Of a DNA stretch of 64,000 nucleotides, positions 12,076 to 24,100 are shown piece by piece (within the stretch, counting starts at the first letter, position 1; each line of letters starts with the position of its first letter). Source of the stretch: Phytophthora colocasiae (taxonomy: Eukaryota > Oomycota > Peronosporomycetes > Peronosporales > Peronosporaceae); the NCBI GenBank assembly GCA_018806915.1, contig JAGKQI010000087.1, positions 806,001-870,000 on the forward strand. The letters are read 5' to 3'. The notes beneath the pieces are model-generated. The model made no database searches. It was not told the DNA's origin and saw nothing but the letters and a program-made list of their open reading frames with translations. Both the position numbers and the translations under genes were made by a program.

Positions 12076-13430
12076 CAATTTGTTATCGGTTAGGAAGTGT
12101 TACTTGCAGCGTTCATCGGAGCATAATCACTGTCGCGTTCTCATTGCTGACAAAGCGAGTTGTCACAACATTTTATGCTCGAAATACTGCTGCACCTCGC
12201 TTTTGTATGGCTTTGGATGGATCATGCCAGCAATGATTGTTTTTGATGTACAGAAATGCCAGCGAGTATGATGCTCCTCAAACTGATCGAATGCGACGAC
12301 TTTCACGACAGATTCACCAAGCTGCCTGCACTTAAAGCGCAGCTTACACGCTTGGTCTAAGTTTAATCTCTCCAAAACCGCCCTCCTCAAAGAACACGCG
12401 AAGACCCTTGTTGGTGTCACTTGAGATATCATATTGTAGTCATTTCATCTAGGAAGGAAATTGTTAACTGGTTATACCTGGTTGCTACTACTTGGCTTGA
12501 CTATTTTGATTGTGAATGAATTTTCGAATGCTTATCATCTGTGGTGCGTTGACCACTGGTCAATTACCAGTGGACCACAGGAGGACCGTAGTCATTTCAT
12601 CTACCTAGTCGAGTGTCTGCCGCACAGAACCACAAGATGCACTAGGTAGTAGGAGAAGAGTCACACCTAGCCCAGCGTGTTCACGTCGCAATGCGTCGCC
12701 CCCACCCCGGCGCGGGGTGGACAGCAGCTCTTGCAGGCAAGGCTGGAAGAACTACTATATATTAGTACTACGTTTTTGGAGCACTGCTATCTAGATTGAT
12801 CTAAACTGTGTGCTACAAGAACTTTATATATTAATACTACCTTTTTGGAGCACTGCTATCTAGATTGATCTATACTAAAGACACTACACGGTGCATACCG
12901 GGCCGTACATTACCGGGGTTATATCTACGCTGATCCAGAGGATGAAACAGCAGGGGGTTACGTTCTCCACTGCGGTTCTCTTTTAACAACGACACATACG
13001 ACGGTCCTTACTTCACCTTGAAGGTGGGGACAGTCCTATGACAGACTTCGCGAAAGCAAACTAACTTACCAAGTGAACTTTCTGTTCGGGGTGGTTAAAG
13101 GAGCGTGACAGTGTCAATGCAGAGTCTGAGCTGAAGTCCAAGCTGACGGAACTTGGCCTCTCTCAAACAGTGGAGGGCTAACAACAGAGACGTTCATCGA
13201 GTCCCTATCGATGATCCACGAACTCGTCTGCGGGGTCCGGTACGCGTATCATCCCCCGAAAATGAGAAAGACCCCGACCACATAAAACACCTGCCGTTCG
13301 GGCGGGTGGGTCCGCGTGGAGGTGTGCCTGGACTTCCCAAGGAGGTCGAGTTAACTAACAGGTCCGGAATCTAAAGGTCTAGCTCAGTGACCAGGACCTA
13401 GCTGTGTACTAATGACACGTGTGGCTACGT
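12076..13430. other. Divergent intergenic between A2 and A3: degraded transposon-like sequence
   Basis: No intact gene. GTAGTCATTTCATCTA occurs twice (about 12432 and 12586). A hairpin CCACTGGT...ACCAGTGG lies near 12552. A 70-bp tandem duplication lies at 12747-12879. Around 13180-13270 one frame has a short coding-like stretch (FIESLSMIHELV) ending in a stop. This suggests an old, unidentified element remnant. Confidence 0.45.
12747..12879. repeat. Two-copy 70-bp tandem repeat
   Basis: Copies start at 12747 and 12817. Both contain TTTTTGGAGCACTGCTATCT followed by AGATTGATCTA. Duplicated blocks like this are common near LTR ends, but no LTR boundary could be defined. Confidence 0.65.
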
Positions 13431-13468
13431 ATTATGAGTGTTGAGCACGGCGTTTCAATTGCTTTTCT

Positions 13469-13556
13469 CGACCCCGTGCCTCCACAATCGTCAATATGTG
13501 TCATGCAGAGCGGTAGTGCTTGCCACTGCAACTGGGCCAAACTGTTAGGATGCTAC
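13469..13556. repeat. Upstream block shared with A5
   Basis: The stretch containing CAGAGCGGTAGTGCTTGC and CACTGCAACTGGGCCAAACT matches 26337-26430, which lies about 130 bp before A5. Here it is about 850 bp before A3, so the A3 upstream region appears to have gained or kept several hundred extra bases. Confidence 0.65.
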
Positions 13557-13691
13557 CTCAAACCCATGGTAGCACCAGACTTGTACGAGTTGGGGCTTCA
13601 TAGCAGCGACGTCTGGGTATGCGTTCGCCGACGTCGGGAGGTTGTCCGCGTGGAACGTATTTGCAGCCATGAGGAATGCAGACCTCGAGTA

Positions 13692-13895
13692 CGCCGTAGA
13701 TTCAGATCTCTGTTCTGTTTGGACTCGGATTTTCAAGAAGGAGCGAGTGGTTTCCGCGCGGGAGACTATCCCATTTCAATGCACGTCCTTTCGCCGATTG
13801 TCGTTGTGGAACTGGTTTACAGCCCCGGGCCTCAAGAACCACCGTAGATCTAAACTTCCGGTCTGTTGGTGCTCGGATCATTTGAGAAGGAGCGA
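13692..13895. repeat. Diverged direct repeat, period about 149 bp
   Basis: CCGTAGATTCAGATCT (13692) and CCGTAGATCTAAACTT (13841) begin two related stretches of about 54 bp that both end in GAAGGAGCGA. The rest of 13557-14352 shows no gene; a short hairpin of the form GGTAGGAAAT/ATTTCTACC lies near 13993. Confidence 0.5.
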
Positions 13896-14352
13896 ATGCC
13901 GGGCGTTCTACTGTAGTTGGAGGCCACCCACAGTCGAAGTACAAGTCAATCTCTGGTACACGAACAGGATGCGAAAATGATCGATTTTTCGGGTAGGAAA
14001 TGATTTCTACCCACTCCTCGCGCTGTAGAATACATCACGTCTTAAAGCTGAATAGACCATTGCCTTCGCACCATGGAGAAGCAAGCACCCTTCGGCATAA
14101 TCCGTTTGCGCTGTAAACCATAATCGCATGAACTTCGGAGCGTCAGCACAGCGCCCAATCTACGGACGATCCATCAATAACAGCCCAAACTACCTTATTT
14201 CGGGTCGTCTAAAAACTACTTTGGGCGAAATAGCATCATCCTGACGTAAACCTCGGCGAAAACACGACCTGCACCGCATCCGAATGACAGACAGCCTTTT
14301 GCCGACCTACACGTTGTGCTGCTGTGGCAACGCCAACGCCATTGATCACCTC

Positions 14353-14369
14353 AGTTCATTCTCCAACTT
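14353..14369 (+). promoter_or_regulatory. Oomycete initiator-like core promoter before A3
   Basis: AGTTCATTCTCCAACTT lies about 33 bp upstream of the A3 ATG at 14402 and fits the TCATTYYNCA part of the oomycete initiator/flanking element. Confidence 0.55.
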
Positions 14370-17156
14370 GACGTGAGTCTGCCACCCCATTGACTGCAGA
14401 TATGGCGACGCCCACCAAGCGCTTCGGCCTCGAGTCGGGCGATACGCTCATGGCTGAAGGTTCAGGCGTGCTGCACGACCACATCGTGAACAAAATGGAG
14501 GTCGCTCTAGGCGGAGAACTCCCGCAGATGGACGTGCGCTTCAGGAACCTGTCACTTACAGCCGACATCGTGGTGGTGGAGGACGACGGCACGAAGTACG
14601 AGCTGCCGACGCTGACCAACACCGTCAAGAAGGCGTTCGTAGGGCCCAAGAAGCGCACCGTCCGCAAGGAGATCCTCAAGGACATCAGTGGCGTGTTTCA
14701 ACCCGGAAAGCTCACACTGTTATTGGGACAACCGGGATCCGGCAAGTCCGCTTTGATGAAAGTGTTGAGTGGCCGCTTCCCCATGGCCAAGAACATCACG
14801 CTCGAAGGTGACGTCACTCTCAACAGTGTCAAGCGCGAGCAGATCCTCAAGACACTCCCGCAGTTCGCAGCATACGTGAACCAGCGTGACAAGCACTTCC
14901 CCACCCTTACGGTGAACGAGACGCTGCAGTTCGCCCACACTTTCTGCGGTGGCGAGATGGACCGCCGCGGCGAAGAACTGTTGTCCAAGGGCTCTCAGCA
15001 GCAGAACCTCGAGACTCTGGAGCTGGCCAAGGCTGTGTTCGGCAACTTTCCTGATATTGTCCTCGAACAACTCGGTCTTAAGATCTGCCAGGACACGATC
15101 GTCGGTGACGCAATGATGCGAGGTATCTCCGGTGGTGAACGCAAGCGCGTGACGACAGGCGAGATGGAGTTTGGCATGAAGTACGCGTCCTTTATGGACG
15201 AGATCAGTACGGGTCTCGACAGCGCAGCCACGTACGATATCATCACCACCCAACGCAGTATTGCTCATACTCTTCACAAGAACATTGTGATCGCGCTGTT
15301 GCAACCGTCGCCCGAAGTCTTCGCACTGTTCGACGACGTTATGATCCTCAACGAGGGTCAACTAATGTACCACGGCCCGTGCGATCAAGTGCAGAGCTAC
15401 TTCGACGGTCTGGGCTTTGCATGCCCCGTCGGGCGCGACATTGCTGACTACCTGCTGGATCTGGGAACGCAGGAGCAGTACCGGTACCAGACGCGGGAAG
15501 CTCCGCGTGGAGGCAAGCACCCGCGATCGCCTAAAGACTTCGCGGACGTGTTCAAGCAGTCGATCATCCACACGGATATGTTGAAGGCGCTAGATGCTCC
15601 TCACCAGCCCAAGTTGCTCGCCACCATCGACAAGCACATGACCCCCACGCCCGAGTTCCACCAGAGCTTCTTCCAGAGTACCATGACGCTATTTCGTCGG
15701 CAGCTCATGGTCACGTATCGTAACAAGCCGTTCGTGTTCGGCCGTCTGCTGATGATCGGCGTCATGGGGCTTTTGTACTGCACGACGTTCTACAAATTCG
15801 ACCCGACGCAGGTGTCGGTGGTCATGGGCGTCGTCTTCTCATCCATTATGTTCCTGTCGATGGGGCAGTCGTCACAGGTACCGACGTACTTGGCCGAACG
15901 CGACATCTTCTACAAGCAACGCGGCGCCAACTTCTACCGCACGGCGTCGTACGTCTTGGCTCAGTCCGTTGGGCAGATCCCGTTGGCTGTAGCTGAGACG
16001 CTCATCTTCGGCTCGCTTGTGTACTGGATCTGCAGCTTCAAAGCGGGCGTCTGGCGCTTCGTCATCTTCCTCGTCATCCTCTCGGTCATGAACCTGGCCA
16101 TGGGCATGTGGTTCTTCTTCCTCTCGGCTGTGTGTCCGGACGGCAACATCGCGTCTCCCGTGAGCCAGGTCTCCATCCTGGTCATGGTCATCTTCGCGGG
16201 TTTCATCGTCACGGCCGGCACGATCCCCGACTGGCTGATCTGGTTGCATTGGATCAGTCCCATGTCCTGGGCTCTTCGTGCTTTGTCCATTAACCAGTAC
16301 CGTGCAGACAGCTTCAACGTGGCGGAGTGGACTACTGCGCCGAGTACAACGGCTTGACCATGGGCGAGTACTACTTGCAGATGTTCGACATCCAGACGGA
16401 CACAGCTTGGGTCGCGTACGGAGTCATCTACGCCTGTGCAGTGTACGTCGTCTTCATGTTCCTTTCGTTCTTCGCTCTTGAGTACATCCGCTACGAAGCT
16501 CCCGAGAACGTCGACGTGTCTGAAGCCCAAACTGACAACGACACGTACGCACTCCTTGAGACTCCCAAGAACGCAAAGAAGGTATCGGACGGTGACGTCA
16601 TCCTGGAGCTTCCCCGTGCTCACGAGAAAAACTTTGTACCAGTAACTGTGGCCTTCCAGGATTTGCACTACTACGTGCCGAATCCGAAGAACCCGAAGGA
16701 GACGCTCGAGCTACTCAAGGGGATCGATGGATACGCTCTTCCTGGCTCGGTGACGGCTCTCATGGGTTCTTCTGGTGCTGGTAAAACAACGTTGATGGAT
16801 GTCATCGCCGGCCGTAAGACATCGGGCAAGATCACAGGCAAAATTCTGCTGAACGGCTACGAGGCCACTGACCTCGCTATCCGTCGATGCACGGGATACT
16901 GTGAACAAATGGATGTGCACTCGGAAGCTGCTACCATTCGTGAAGCTTTGACGTTCAGCTCGTTCCTGCGTCAGGATGCGGCGATCTCGGATGAGAAGAA
17001 GATCGATTCGGTGAACGAATGCATTGAACTATTGGGTCTGGAAGACATCGCTGACCAGATCATCCGTGGCAGCTCCGTGGAGCAGATGAAGCGCTTGACC
17101 ATTGGTGTGGAACTCGCTGCTCAACCGAGTGTGATTTTCCTGGACGAACCGACGAG

Positions 17157-19252
17157 CAGGGCTCTCCAAATAAGTAGGAATTAGGCGTCTCAATCCCTTA
17201 TTGATGAACGTACCCTTAATTGACAATATTATTGTCAACTTCAACTTATAAGATACTATAAAGATCCGGTAAGAGTCGAGGAGTAAAGCAGTCCTCGAAA
17301 CCTCTCCCGGTGGGCGTTATACCGTGCCGGGGACCACAGCCACTCTCATGCTGGCATTTCCGATTTTGCGAACCAAGTCCAACACTCTTCTACTCAACTT
17401 GTTCACCCTCGTCATCCATGGCTACCTTAGACCCTGGTCTCTCGAACAAGGAGATCTGTTCGTTGATGTATCGAGACCAAACAAGCGGAGGAAGAACCTG
17501 CAACGGATGCAACACCTTCATCTTTCAGGACCGAAGTCGCGGCTATCATAACCTCATCTCGCATCTGCGGCGCCACCCAGACTATGAGCGAGTGCTGGAG
17601 CGTTGCGTTCGACAACGAATCCCCGTCACTATGGACATGTTTGTCGATAAGGACTCCCGTACTACGCATGGTTGGATGAAACTTGTGGTGCTTAAGGATC
17701 TTCCATTTTCGTCAGTCGATGACGACGTGTTTCGAGAAGCGGTTAAGTACAACAAGATCAACTCGAAAACACTTCTCGCGCGAATGAAAAGCTGCGTGGA
17801 ATTAATGGAACCTGCTATTATAGAAGAGCTCAAAAGTCAGCAAAACGTGCTGATATTAGACGGTTTGACGGACTCTGCCCAGCATTCACTGGCCGTATTT
17901 GTGGCTACTAAGACGATGACTCGTTTCTTGGCTCTTTCTACTTTCGTGGACGAAACATCAATGTCAGCTGACGAGCACATTCAGTTCTTGGATATGATTC
18001 TGGACCACTACAAATTAGACCTGAGCAATCTAGTGGCGGTTGTGTGTGACAACATGAACACTAACTGTGCTATCTCGAAGCGGACGGGAGTTCCCATGAT
18101 TGGTTGTGCCTCACACAGATTCAACCTTGCTGTGCAAGATCACATTAAAGCTTCCATGCCTTTAATAAAAAAATCGCGACGCTTCAGCGCAAACTTAAGA
18201 CGGTCAAGCGCATAGCCATTTTGAGAAGGAACGGTTGCAAACTCAAGCCTGTTCCGCTCCATGAAATCCGATGGAGTGGGGTGTTCCGACTTCTGCGTCG
18301 GTACGAAGAACTCCAGCCGTATCTACATCTTTTCGTCAACGACACGCAAGTCGAACGGGATCTTCCCAAGGACGTACCGGATTCAGACTATCGGCGCAAA
18401 CCCATTGTCGACTTCTTGCCATCCGCAGAGGAACACGTTCGGATCATGCAGCTCTTGGAGGACCTGAAGATACTAGATTCGACAACGCAGAAGCTACAAA
18501 CCGACAAAATCTCTTTGAGCCTGGTACGTGATATTTTTGACGAGCTGTTGTTAGAGTTTCCAGAGATGAAGACACGCCTATCAACCGAAGCCACCATTAT
18601 TCAGTCCAAGGACTTTGAAAGAGCTGTCGTGAAGGTACAAAATAATCAGAATTCTGTCCTAACCACCAAAGAAGCCGCAACGCTGGCTAGACTCATCCGC
18701 CCAGAAATTGTAGCAGCACGCGCTGCAAAATCTGCCAGTAAGAAGGCAAAACGGCGCCGTATCCAAGAAGAACCGGAAACCAACTTGGAGACATCAGGCA
18801 AAAAACGACGGCGTACAGGAAAAGAAGTGATGGAGTCGATCAACATTCGAGCTGCAATGCGCGTAAAGGAGGCATCAATATACTCGGATCTCACGTGGCT
18901 GCCAGCCACTTCGGTACAAGTAGAGCGTCTTTTCTCCAAGATTAAGTGCATGCTGGGGTATCTTCGGAAAAGCATCAGTCATGAGACGCTCGAGACCTTA
19001 CTTTACCTGAAGATGAACTAGGACTTAGTGACGGACGAAGTGATTTCGAACGCCGTGAAACGCGCAGTTGAGGACGACAACGAAGAAGAAGCAGATCTCT
19101 AAAACCGTAGTTCTTAATCTGGAAGAAGTAGATAGAGACCCCCTTTTCAATAATTGCGTAAGTGCCAAATATTGAGATGGCCGCTCCCTCCCTTATTGTC
19201 CCCCTACAATAATACCCCTTTTTCAATAACAATACATTTTTGGAGACCCCTG
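17157..19252 (+). mobile_element. hAT DNA transposon (hAT-1), 2.1 kb
   Basis: The ends are imperfect inverted repeats: CAGGGCTCTCCAAA at the left and the complement of CAGGGGTCTCCAAA at the right. The gene sequence ACCGACGAG is duplicated on both sides (17148-17156 and 19253-19261). hAT elements make 8-bp duplications, so one base of the nine may be coincidental. A perfect 19-bp palindrome (TTGACAATA-T-TATTGTCAA) lies at 17220-17238. The element encodes one broken transposase on the plus strand. Confidence 0.88.
17418..19021 (+). pseudogene. hAT transposase with one frameshift
   Basis: The likely start is the ATG at 17418 (MATLDPGLSNKE), which follows an in-frame ATG-less leader. The N-terminus has a C-x2-C...H-x3-H arrangement like a BED-type zinc finger (TCNGCNTF...HLRRH). 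The middle shows the RNase H-like core (VVCDNMNTN...GCASHRFNLAVQ). The C-terminus has the hAT dimerisation signature (LPATSVQVERLFSKIK). The frame breaks at a run of seven A near 18165-18175; the rest continues in the -1 frame from about 18180 to 19021. Codons at the break read ATA AAA AAA TCG, which is also a canonical A-AAA-AAA slip site. A homopolymer deletion is the simpler explanation. Confidence 0.82.
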
Positions 19253-20537
19253 ACCGACGAGTGGTTTGGATGCTCGCTCTGCTAAGCTGATCATGGACGG
19301 TGTTCGCAAGGTGGCCGACTCTGGTCGCACCATTATTTGTACGATCCATCAGCCTTCGTCGGAGGTGTTCTACCTGTTCGACAGTTTGCTTCTACTGAAG
19401 CGTGGCGGTGAGACTGTGTTCTATGGCGACCTGGGTGAGAACTGCTGCAACCTGGTCGACTACTTTGAGAACATCCCCGGCGTGGCTCCACTACCGGTCG
19501 GATACAACCCGGCCACGTGGATGTTGGAGTGTATCGGTGCCGGAGTGAGCAACTCAGCCGCTGACAACATGGACTTTGTGAGCTACTTCAAGAACAGCTC
19601 GTACGCGGACAAGCTGCAGACGGACTTGGCTAAGGAAGGTGTGACGACCCCATCGCCAGAATTCCCTGAGCTGGTATTCGGCAAGAAGCGTGCGGCCAAC
19701 TCCGCGACGCAGATGAAGTTCCTGGTCCAGCGGTTCTACGATATGTACTGGCGCACACCGTCGTACAACTTGACGCGTCTCGTGATCTCCGTCTTCCTGT
19801 CGCTGCTGTTCGGTGTGATCTTCGTTGGCGTTGACTACGCGTCGTACACGGGATTGAACTCGGGCGTCGGTATGGTCTTCATGGCGTCGCTGTTTAACGC
19901 CATGGTGTCGTTCCAGAGCGTTCTACCTCTTTCGTCCGCGGAACGTGCGTCGTTCTACCGGGAGCGCGCGTCCCAGACGTACAACGCGTTCTGGTACTTT
20001 GTGGGCTCGACGTTGGTGGAGCTCCCGTACTGTTTCCTCAGTGGTTTGATCTTCACGGTCATCTATTACCCCATGGTAGGGTTCTACTTCGGTCAGTTCT
20101 TCTCGTACGCTCTACCCAGTGAAGAGGTGGCGTCCATCATCGGCGTGCTCATCAACTCGATCTGCTTCCTGTTCATGGGCTTCAGTCCCCCGGCGTACGC
20201 GATCCCGTCCGGCTACAAGTGGTTGTACAAGATCGTACCGCACCGATTCGCTCTCTCGAACCTCGTGGCGCTGGTGTTCGCCAAGTGCGATGACCTCCCG
20301 ACGTGGGACGAAGCCTCCCAGTCGTACACGAACGTGGGCTCGGATCTCGGATGCCAGCCGATGGCCAACTCACCGGTCACCGTCGGTCACATCACGCTCA
20401 AGGGGTACACGGAGGAGTACTTCGGCATGTACTACGACGACTTGTGGATGAATTTCGGCATTGTCATCGCTTGGATCGTGGGTTTCCGTCTTCTTGGACT
20501 ACTGTCACTACGCTATGTTAACCACCAGAAGAGGTAG

Positions 20538-21110
20538 AGGAATCGAGAATGCCTGCACAATGCAAACGCGATATATGTAGTAAAGTCTGCATTTCAATAC
20601 AAAATCAAATTCCTTTCAGTCTCAAACGATGTTGATGGCAAAAGGGAATCCAGTGCTCGGTCGTATCCCTACAGCACCGTGATTATGCTCGAAACGAGTG
20701 CCGAAAACGTTGTACATAACAAAGAATGACAATTCGTTCCAAGTGTTGGCACGTTGTGTCCCCATTTCATGTTGTTGCCATGCTTTTTCCAAGCCTGTCG
20801 CAGTCCGGACGCCATTGTCCAAGCCATCATCAGCTTGTCGATGCCAGCGTTTTTGGTGGAACCTCTCCAATGACGATTTGCTGCTGTCCTTGAAGCAATC
20901 GAGACTGCTTCAGCCAATTGCAGCCGTTCTTACGATCGATTACTAGGAGAGCCTTGGGGTTTGGGATCCAGAAGTAATCGCGCTTCAACATCCTTCACGT
21001 GGCTGTTTCACTTAACTCTAGCTCGGTTGATGCCACCGCTTACGGTTGATGCCATTCCGTGTCCTGACTGTCAACTTTTGCCGTCTTAAAGCTCCGTGTC
21101 GGTTTAGCAA
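20538..21110. other. Intergenic between A3 and A4
   Basis: No recognised gene. A minus-strand frame at 20669-20917 (82 codons, containing HWRGSTKNAGIDKLMMAW) has a plausible protein-like look but no family match I can name; it may be a remnant of another element. Two GGTTGATGCCA copies lie near 21025-21050. Confidence 0.4.
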
Positions 21111-21126
21111 AGTCATTCTCGAATTT
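21111..21126 (+). promoter_or_regulatory. Oomycete initiator plus flanking element before A4
   Basis: AGTCATTCTCGAATTT matches 13 of 16 positions of GCTCATTYYNCAWTTT and lies 37 bp before the A4 ATG. The same block precedes A1. Confidence 0.65.
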
Positions 21127-21162
21127 CCTGACTAGCCCTCAAGCCGATCCAGGAAAGCAACG

Positions 21163-24100
21163 ATGACAACGACGATTCCGGTATCCCCGGCCACTCGCAA
21201 GCGGCTCGGGTATGAGTCCGGCGCCGCCCTAATGGCTGAGGGGCCTCAGGTCTTGCACGACCACATCGCTACTAAGATCAGTAGGGCTTTAGGCTCTTCC
21301 ATGCCACAGATGGACGTGCGGTTCAGCAACCTGTCGGTCACGGCTGACGTTGTCGTAGTGGACGATGATAACTCTAAGTATGAGTTACCCACCATCCCGA
21401 ACACGCTAAAGAAGACCTTCATCAGTCCCAAGAAGCGCGTAGTACGCAAGGAGATTCTCAAGGATGTCAGTGGCGTGTTCTCCCCTGGGAAGATCACCCT
21501 GTTGCTGGGTCAGCCTGGATCCGGCAAGTCCGCTCTGTTGAAAATGCTCAGTGCTCGGTTCCCCATGGGCAAGAACATCACAGTGGAGGGCAACATCTCG
21601 TTCAACAACGTCCAGCGCGAGCAGATCATCAAGACTCTACCGCAGTTCGTGGCGTACGTGAACCAACGGGACAAGCACTACCCCGTGCTCACAGTCAAGG
21701 AGACGCTCCAGTACGCCCATCAGTTCTGTGGCGCTGAGCTTTCCGAGCACGGCAAGAAGATGCTGTCTCAAGGAACTCCAGAGGAGAACGAGGAGGCTCT
21801 GAGAGCTGCAAGTGCCATGTTTGCACACTACCCGGATGTAATTATCCAGCAGCTAGGACTGCAGAACTGCCAGGACACGATCGTAGGTGATGCCATGACC
21901 CGTGGCGTTTCCGGTGGTGAACGCAAGCGCGTGACGACCGGCGAGATGGAATTCGGTACCAAGTACGTGACGCTCATGGACGAGATCAGTACGGGTCTCG
22001 ACAGTGCCGCTACGTACGACATCATCAACACGCAACGTAGTGTGGCGCACAAGCTGCGTAAGACCGTGGTGATCGCTCTACTGCAGCCGTCGCCCGAGGT
22101 GTTCGCGCTGTTCGACGACGTCATGATCTTGAACGAAGGCCAACTCATGTACCACGGCCCGTGCAACCAGGTGGAAGGGTTCTTCGAGACTCTCGGCTTC
22201 AAATGTCCGCCTCAGCGTGACATCGCCGACTACTTGTTGGACCTGGGCACACGCGAGCAGTACCAGTACCAGGTCGAGCATCCGACGAAGCAACCACGAC
22301 GTGCGAGTGAGTTCGCCCAAGCATTCCGCGACTCGCACATCTACGCAGAAAACATGTACGCACTGGAGTCCCCGCACGACCCGGAGCTGTTAGAAAGCGT
22401 CGAGAAGAACATGAAGCCCATGCCCATGTTCAGCCAGTCGTTCATAGACAGCACCATGACGTTGCTGCGTCGGCAACTCACCATCACATACCGCAACAAA
22501 CCGTTCATATTCGGGCGTGTGTTGATGATCGCCGTCATGGGACTGTTGTTCTGCACGGTGTTCTACGACTTCAATCCAACGGAAGTGTCAGTTGTGTTAG
22601 GAGTTGTGTTCTCCTCCGTCATGTTCCTGTCCATGGGTCATTCGTCCCAGATCGCCACGTACATGGCGGAGCGTGAGGTTTTCTACAAGCAACGCGGAGC
22701 CAATTTCTTCCGTACGGCGTCGTATGTGCTCGCAACTTCTGCTAGTCAAATCCCGTTGGCGCTCGTTGAGACGCTTATCTTCGGATCGTTGGTGTATTGG
22801 CTTTGTGGATTCGAGTCCGAATTCCAATTGTTCCTCATCTTCGAGTTCGTGCTGTTTGTCATGAACCTGGCCATGGGAATGTGGTTCTTCTTCCTAAGCT
22901 CCGTTGGGCCGAACGAGAACGTCGTCACTCCCTTGGGTATGGTCTCCGTGTTGGTCTTTATCATCTTTGCCGGATTCATCGTGACCAAGAGCCAAATTCC
23001 AGACTACCTCATTTGGGCCCACTGGATCAGTCCTATGACTTGGAGTATCCGCGCGTTATCCATCAACCAGTACCGCTCGGACAACATGGACGTCTGCGTT
23101 TATGACGGTGTTGACTACTGCAAGGACTATGGAATGACAATGGGTGTGTACTACTTGGACCTGTTCGGCATCGAGACAGAGAAGTACTGGATCGTGTACG
23201 GCATCATCTACACCCTTGCTATTTACATCATTTTCATGTTCATGTCCTTCCTCGGATTGGAATACCTACGCTATGAAGCCCCGGAGAACGTCGATGTGTC
23301 TGAGAAACCGATCGAAGATGAATCATACGCCATGATGAGGACACCCAAGAGTTCCGCGTCCAACACCACTGGAGACTACGTGGTAGAGCTGGACACCCGC
23401 GAGAAGAACTTTATCCCCGTGACTATGGCATTCGAAGACCTACACTACTTCGTGCCGAATCCTAAGAACCCGAGCGAGCAGCTTGAACTATTGAAGGGCA
23501 TCAACGGATTTGCTGTTCCAGGATCGATCACTGCTCTTATGGGATCATCAGGTGCTGGCAAGACGACACTGATGGATGTCATTGCCGGTCGTAAGACATC
23601 GGGCAAGATCACTGGTAAGATCCTCTTGAACGGCTACGAGGCCACTGACCTCGCTATCCGTCGATGCACGGGCTACTGTGAGCAAATGGATGTGCACTCG
23701 GAAGCTGCTACCATTCGTGAAGCTTTGACGTTCAGTTCGTTCCTGCGTCAGGATGCGTCGATCCCTGATGCTAAGAAGTACGATTCGGTGAACGAGTGCA
23801 TTGAACTATTGGGACTGGAAGACATTGCTGACCAGATTATCCGTGGCAGCTCCGTGGAGCAAATGAAGCGTTTGACCATTGGTGTAGAGCTCGCTGCCCA
23901 ACCGAGTGTGATTTTCCTGGACGAACCGACTAGTGGACTTGATGCTCGTTCGGCCAAGATCATCATGGATGGCGTTCGCAAGGTGGCCGACTCTGGTCGT
24001 ACCATTATCTGTACGATCCACCAGCCTTCGTCGGAGGTGTTCTACTTGTTTGACAGTTTGCTTCTCCTGAAGCGTGGCGGTGAGACTGTGTTCTACGGTG

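Larger units (their letters stand above)
14402..20537 (+). pseudogene. PDR/ABCG full transporter A3, split by a hAT element
   Basis: The start is the ATG at 14402 (MATPTKRFGLESGD). NBD1 (GQPGSGKS, GISGGERKRV, FMDEISTGLD) and TMD1 are intact to about 16318. There roughly 10 nt are missing relative to the family (region VCVYxGVDYC) and the frame shifts. It continues through NBD2 Walker A GSSGAGKTT and VIFLDEPTS to 17156, where a hAT element (17157-19252) sits inside the DEPTSGLD motif. Coding resumes at 19262 in the matching frame and ends at 20537 with NHQKR. Near 20083 about 20 residues are missing in frame (MVGF joined to YFGQFF), removing one TMD2 helix. Three independent lesions make it a pseudogene, even though precise excision of the hAT would restore the reading frame at that point. 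Confidence 0.9.

Noticed and set aside
12461..13980. Short frames in the A2-A3 spacer as genes
   Set aside because: No domain, no initiator, and the region contains diverged repeats. Treated as remnants.
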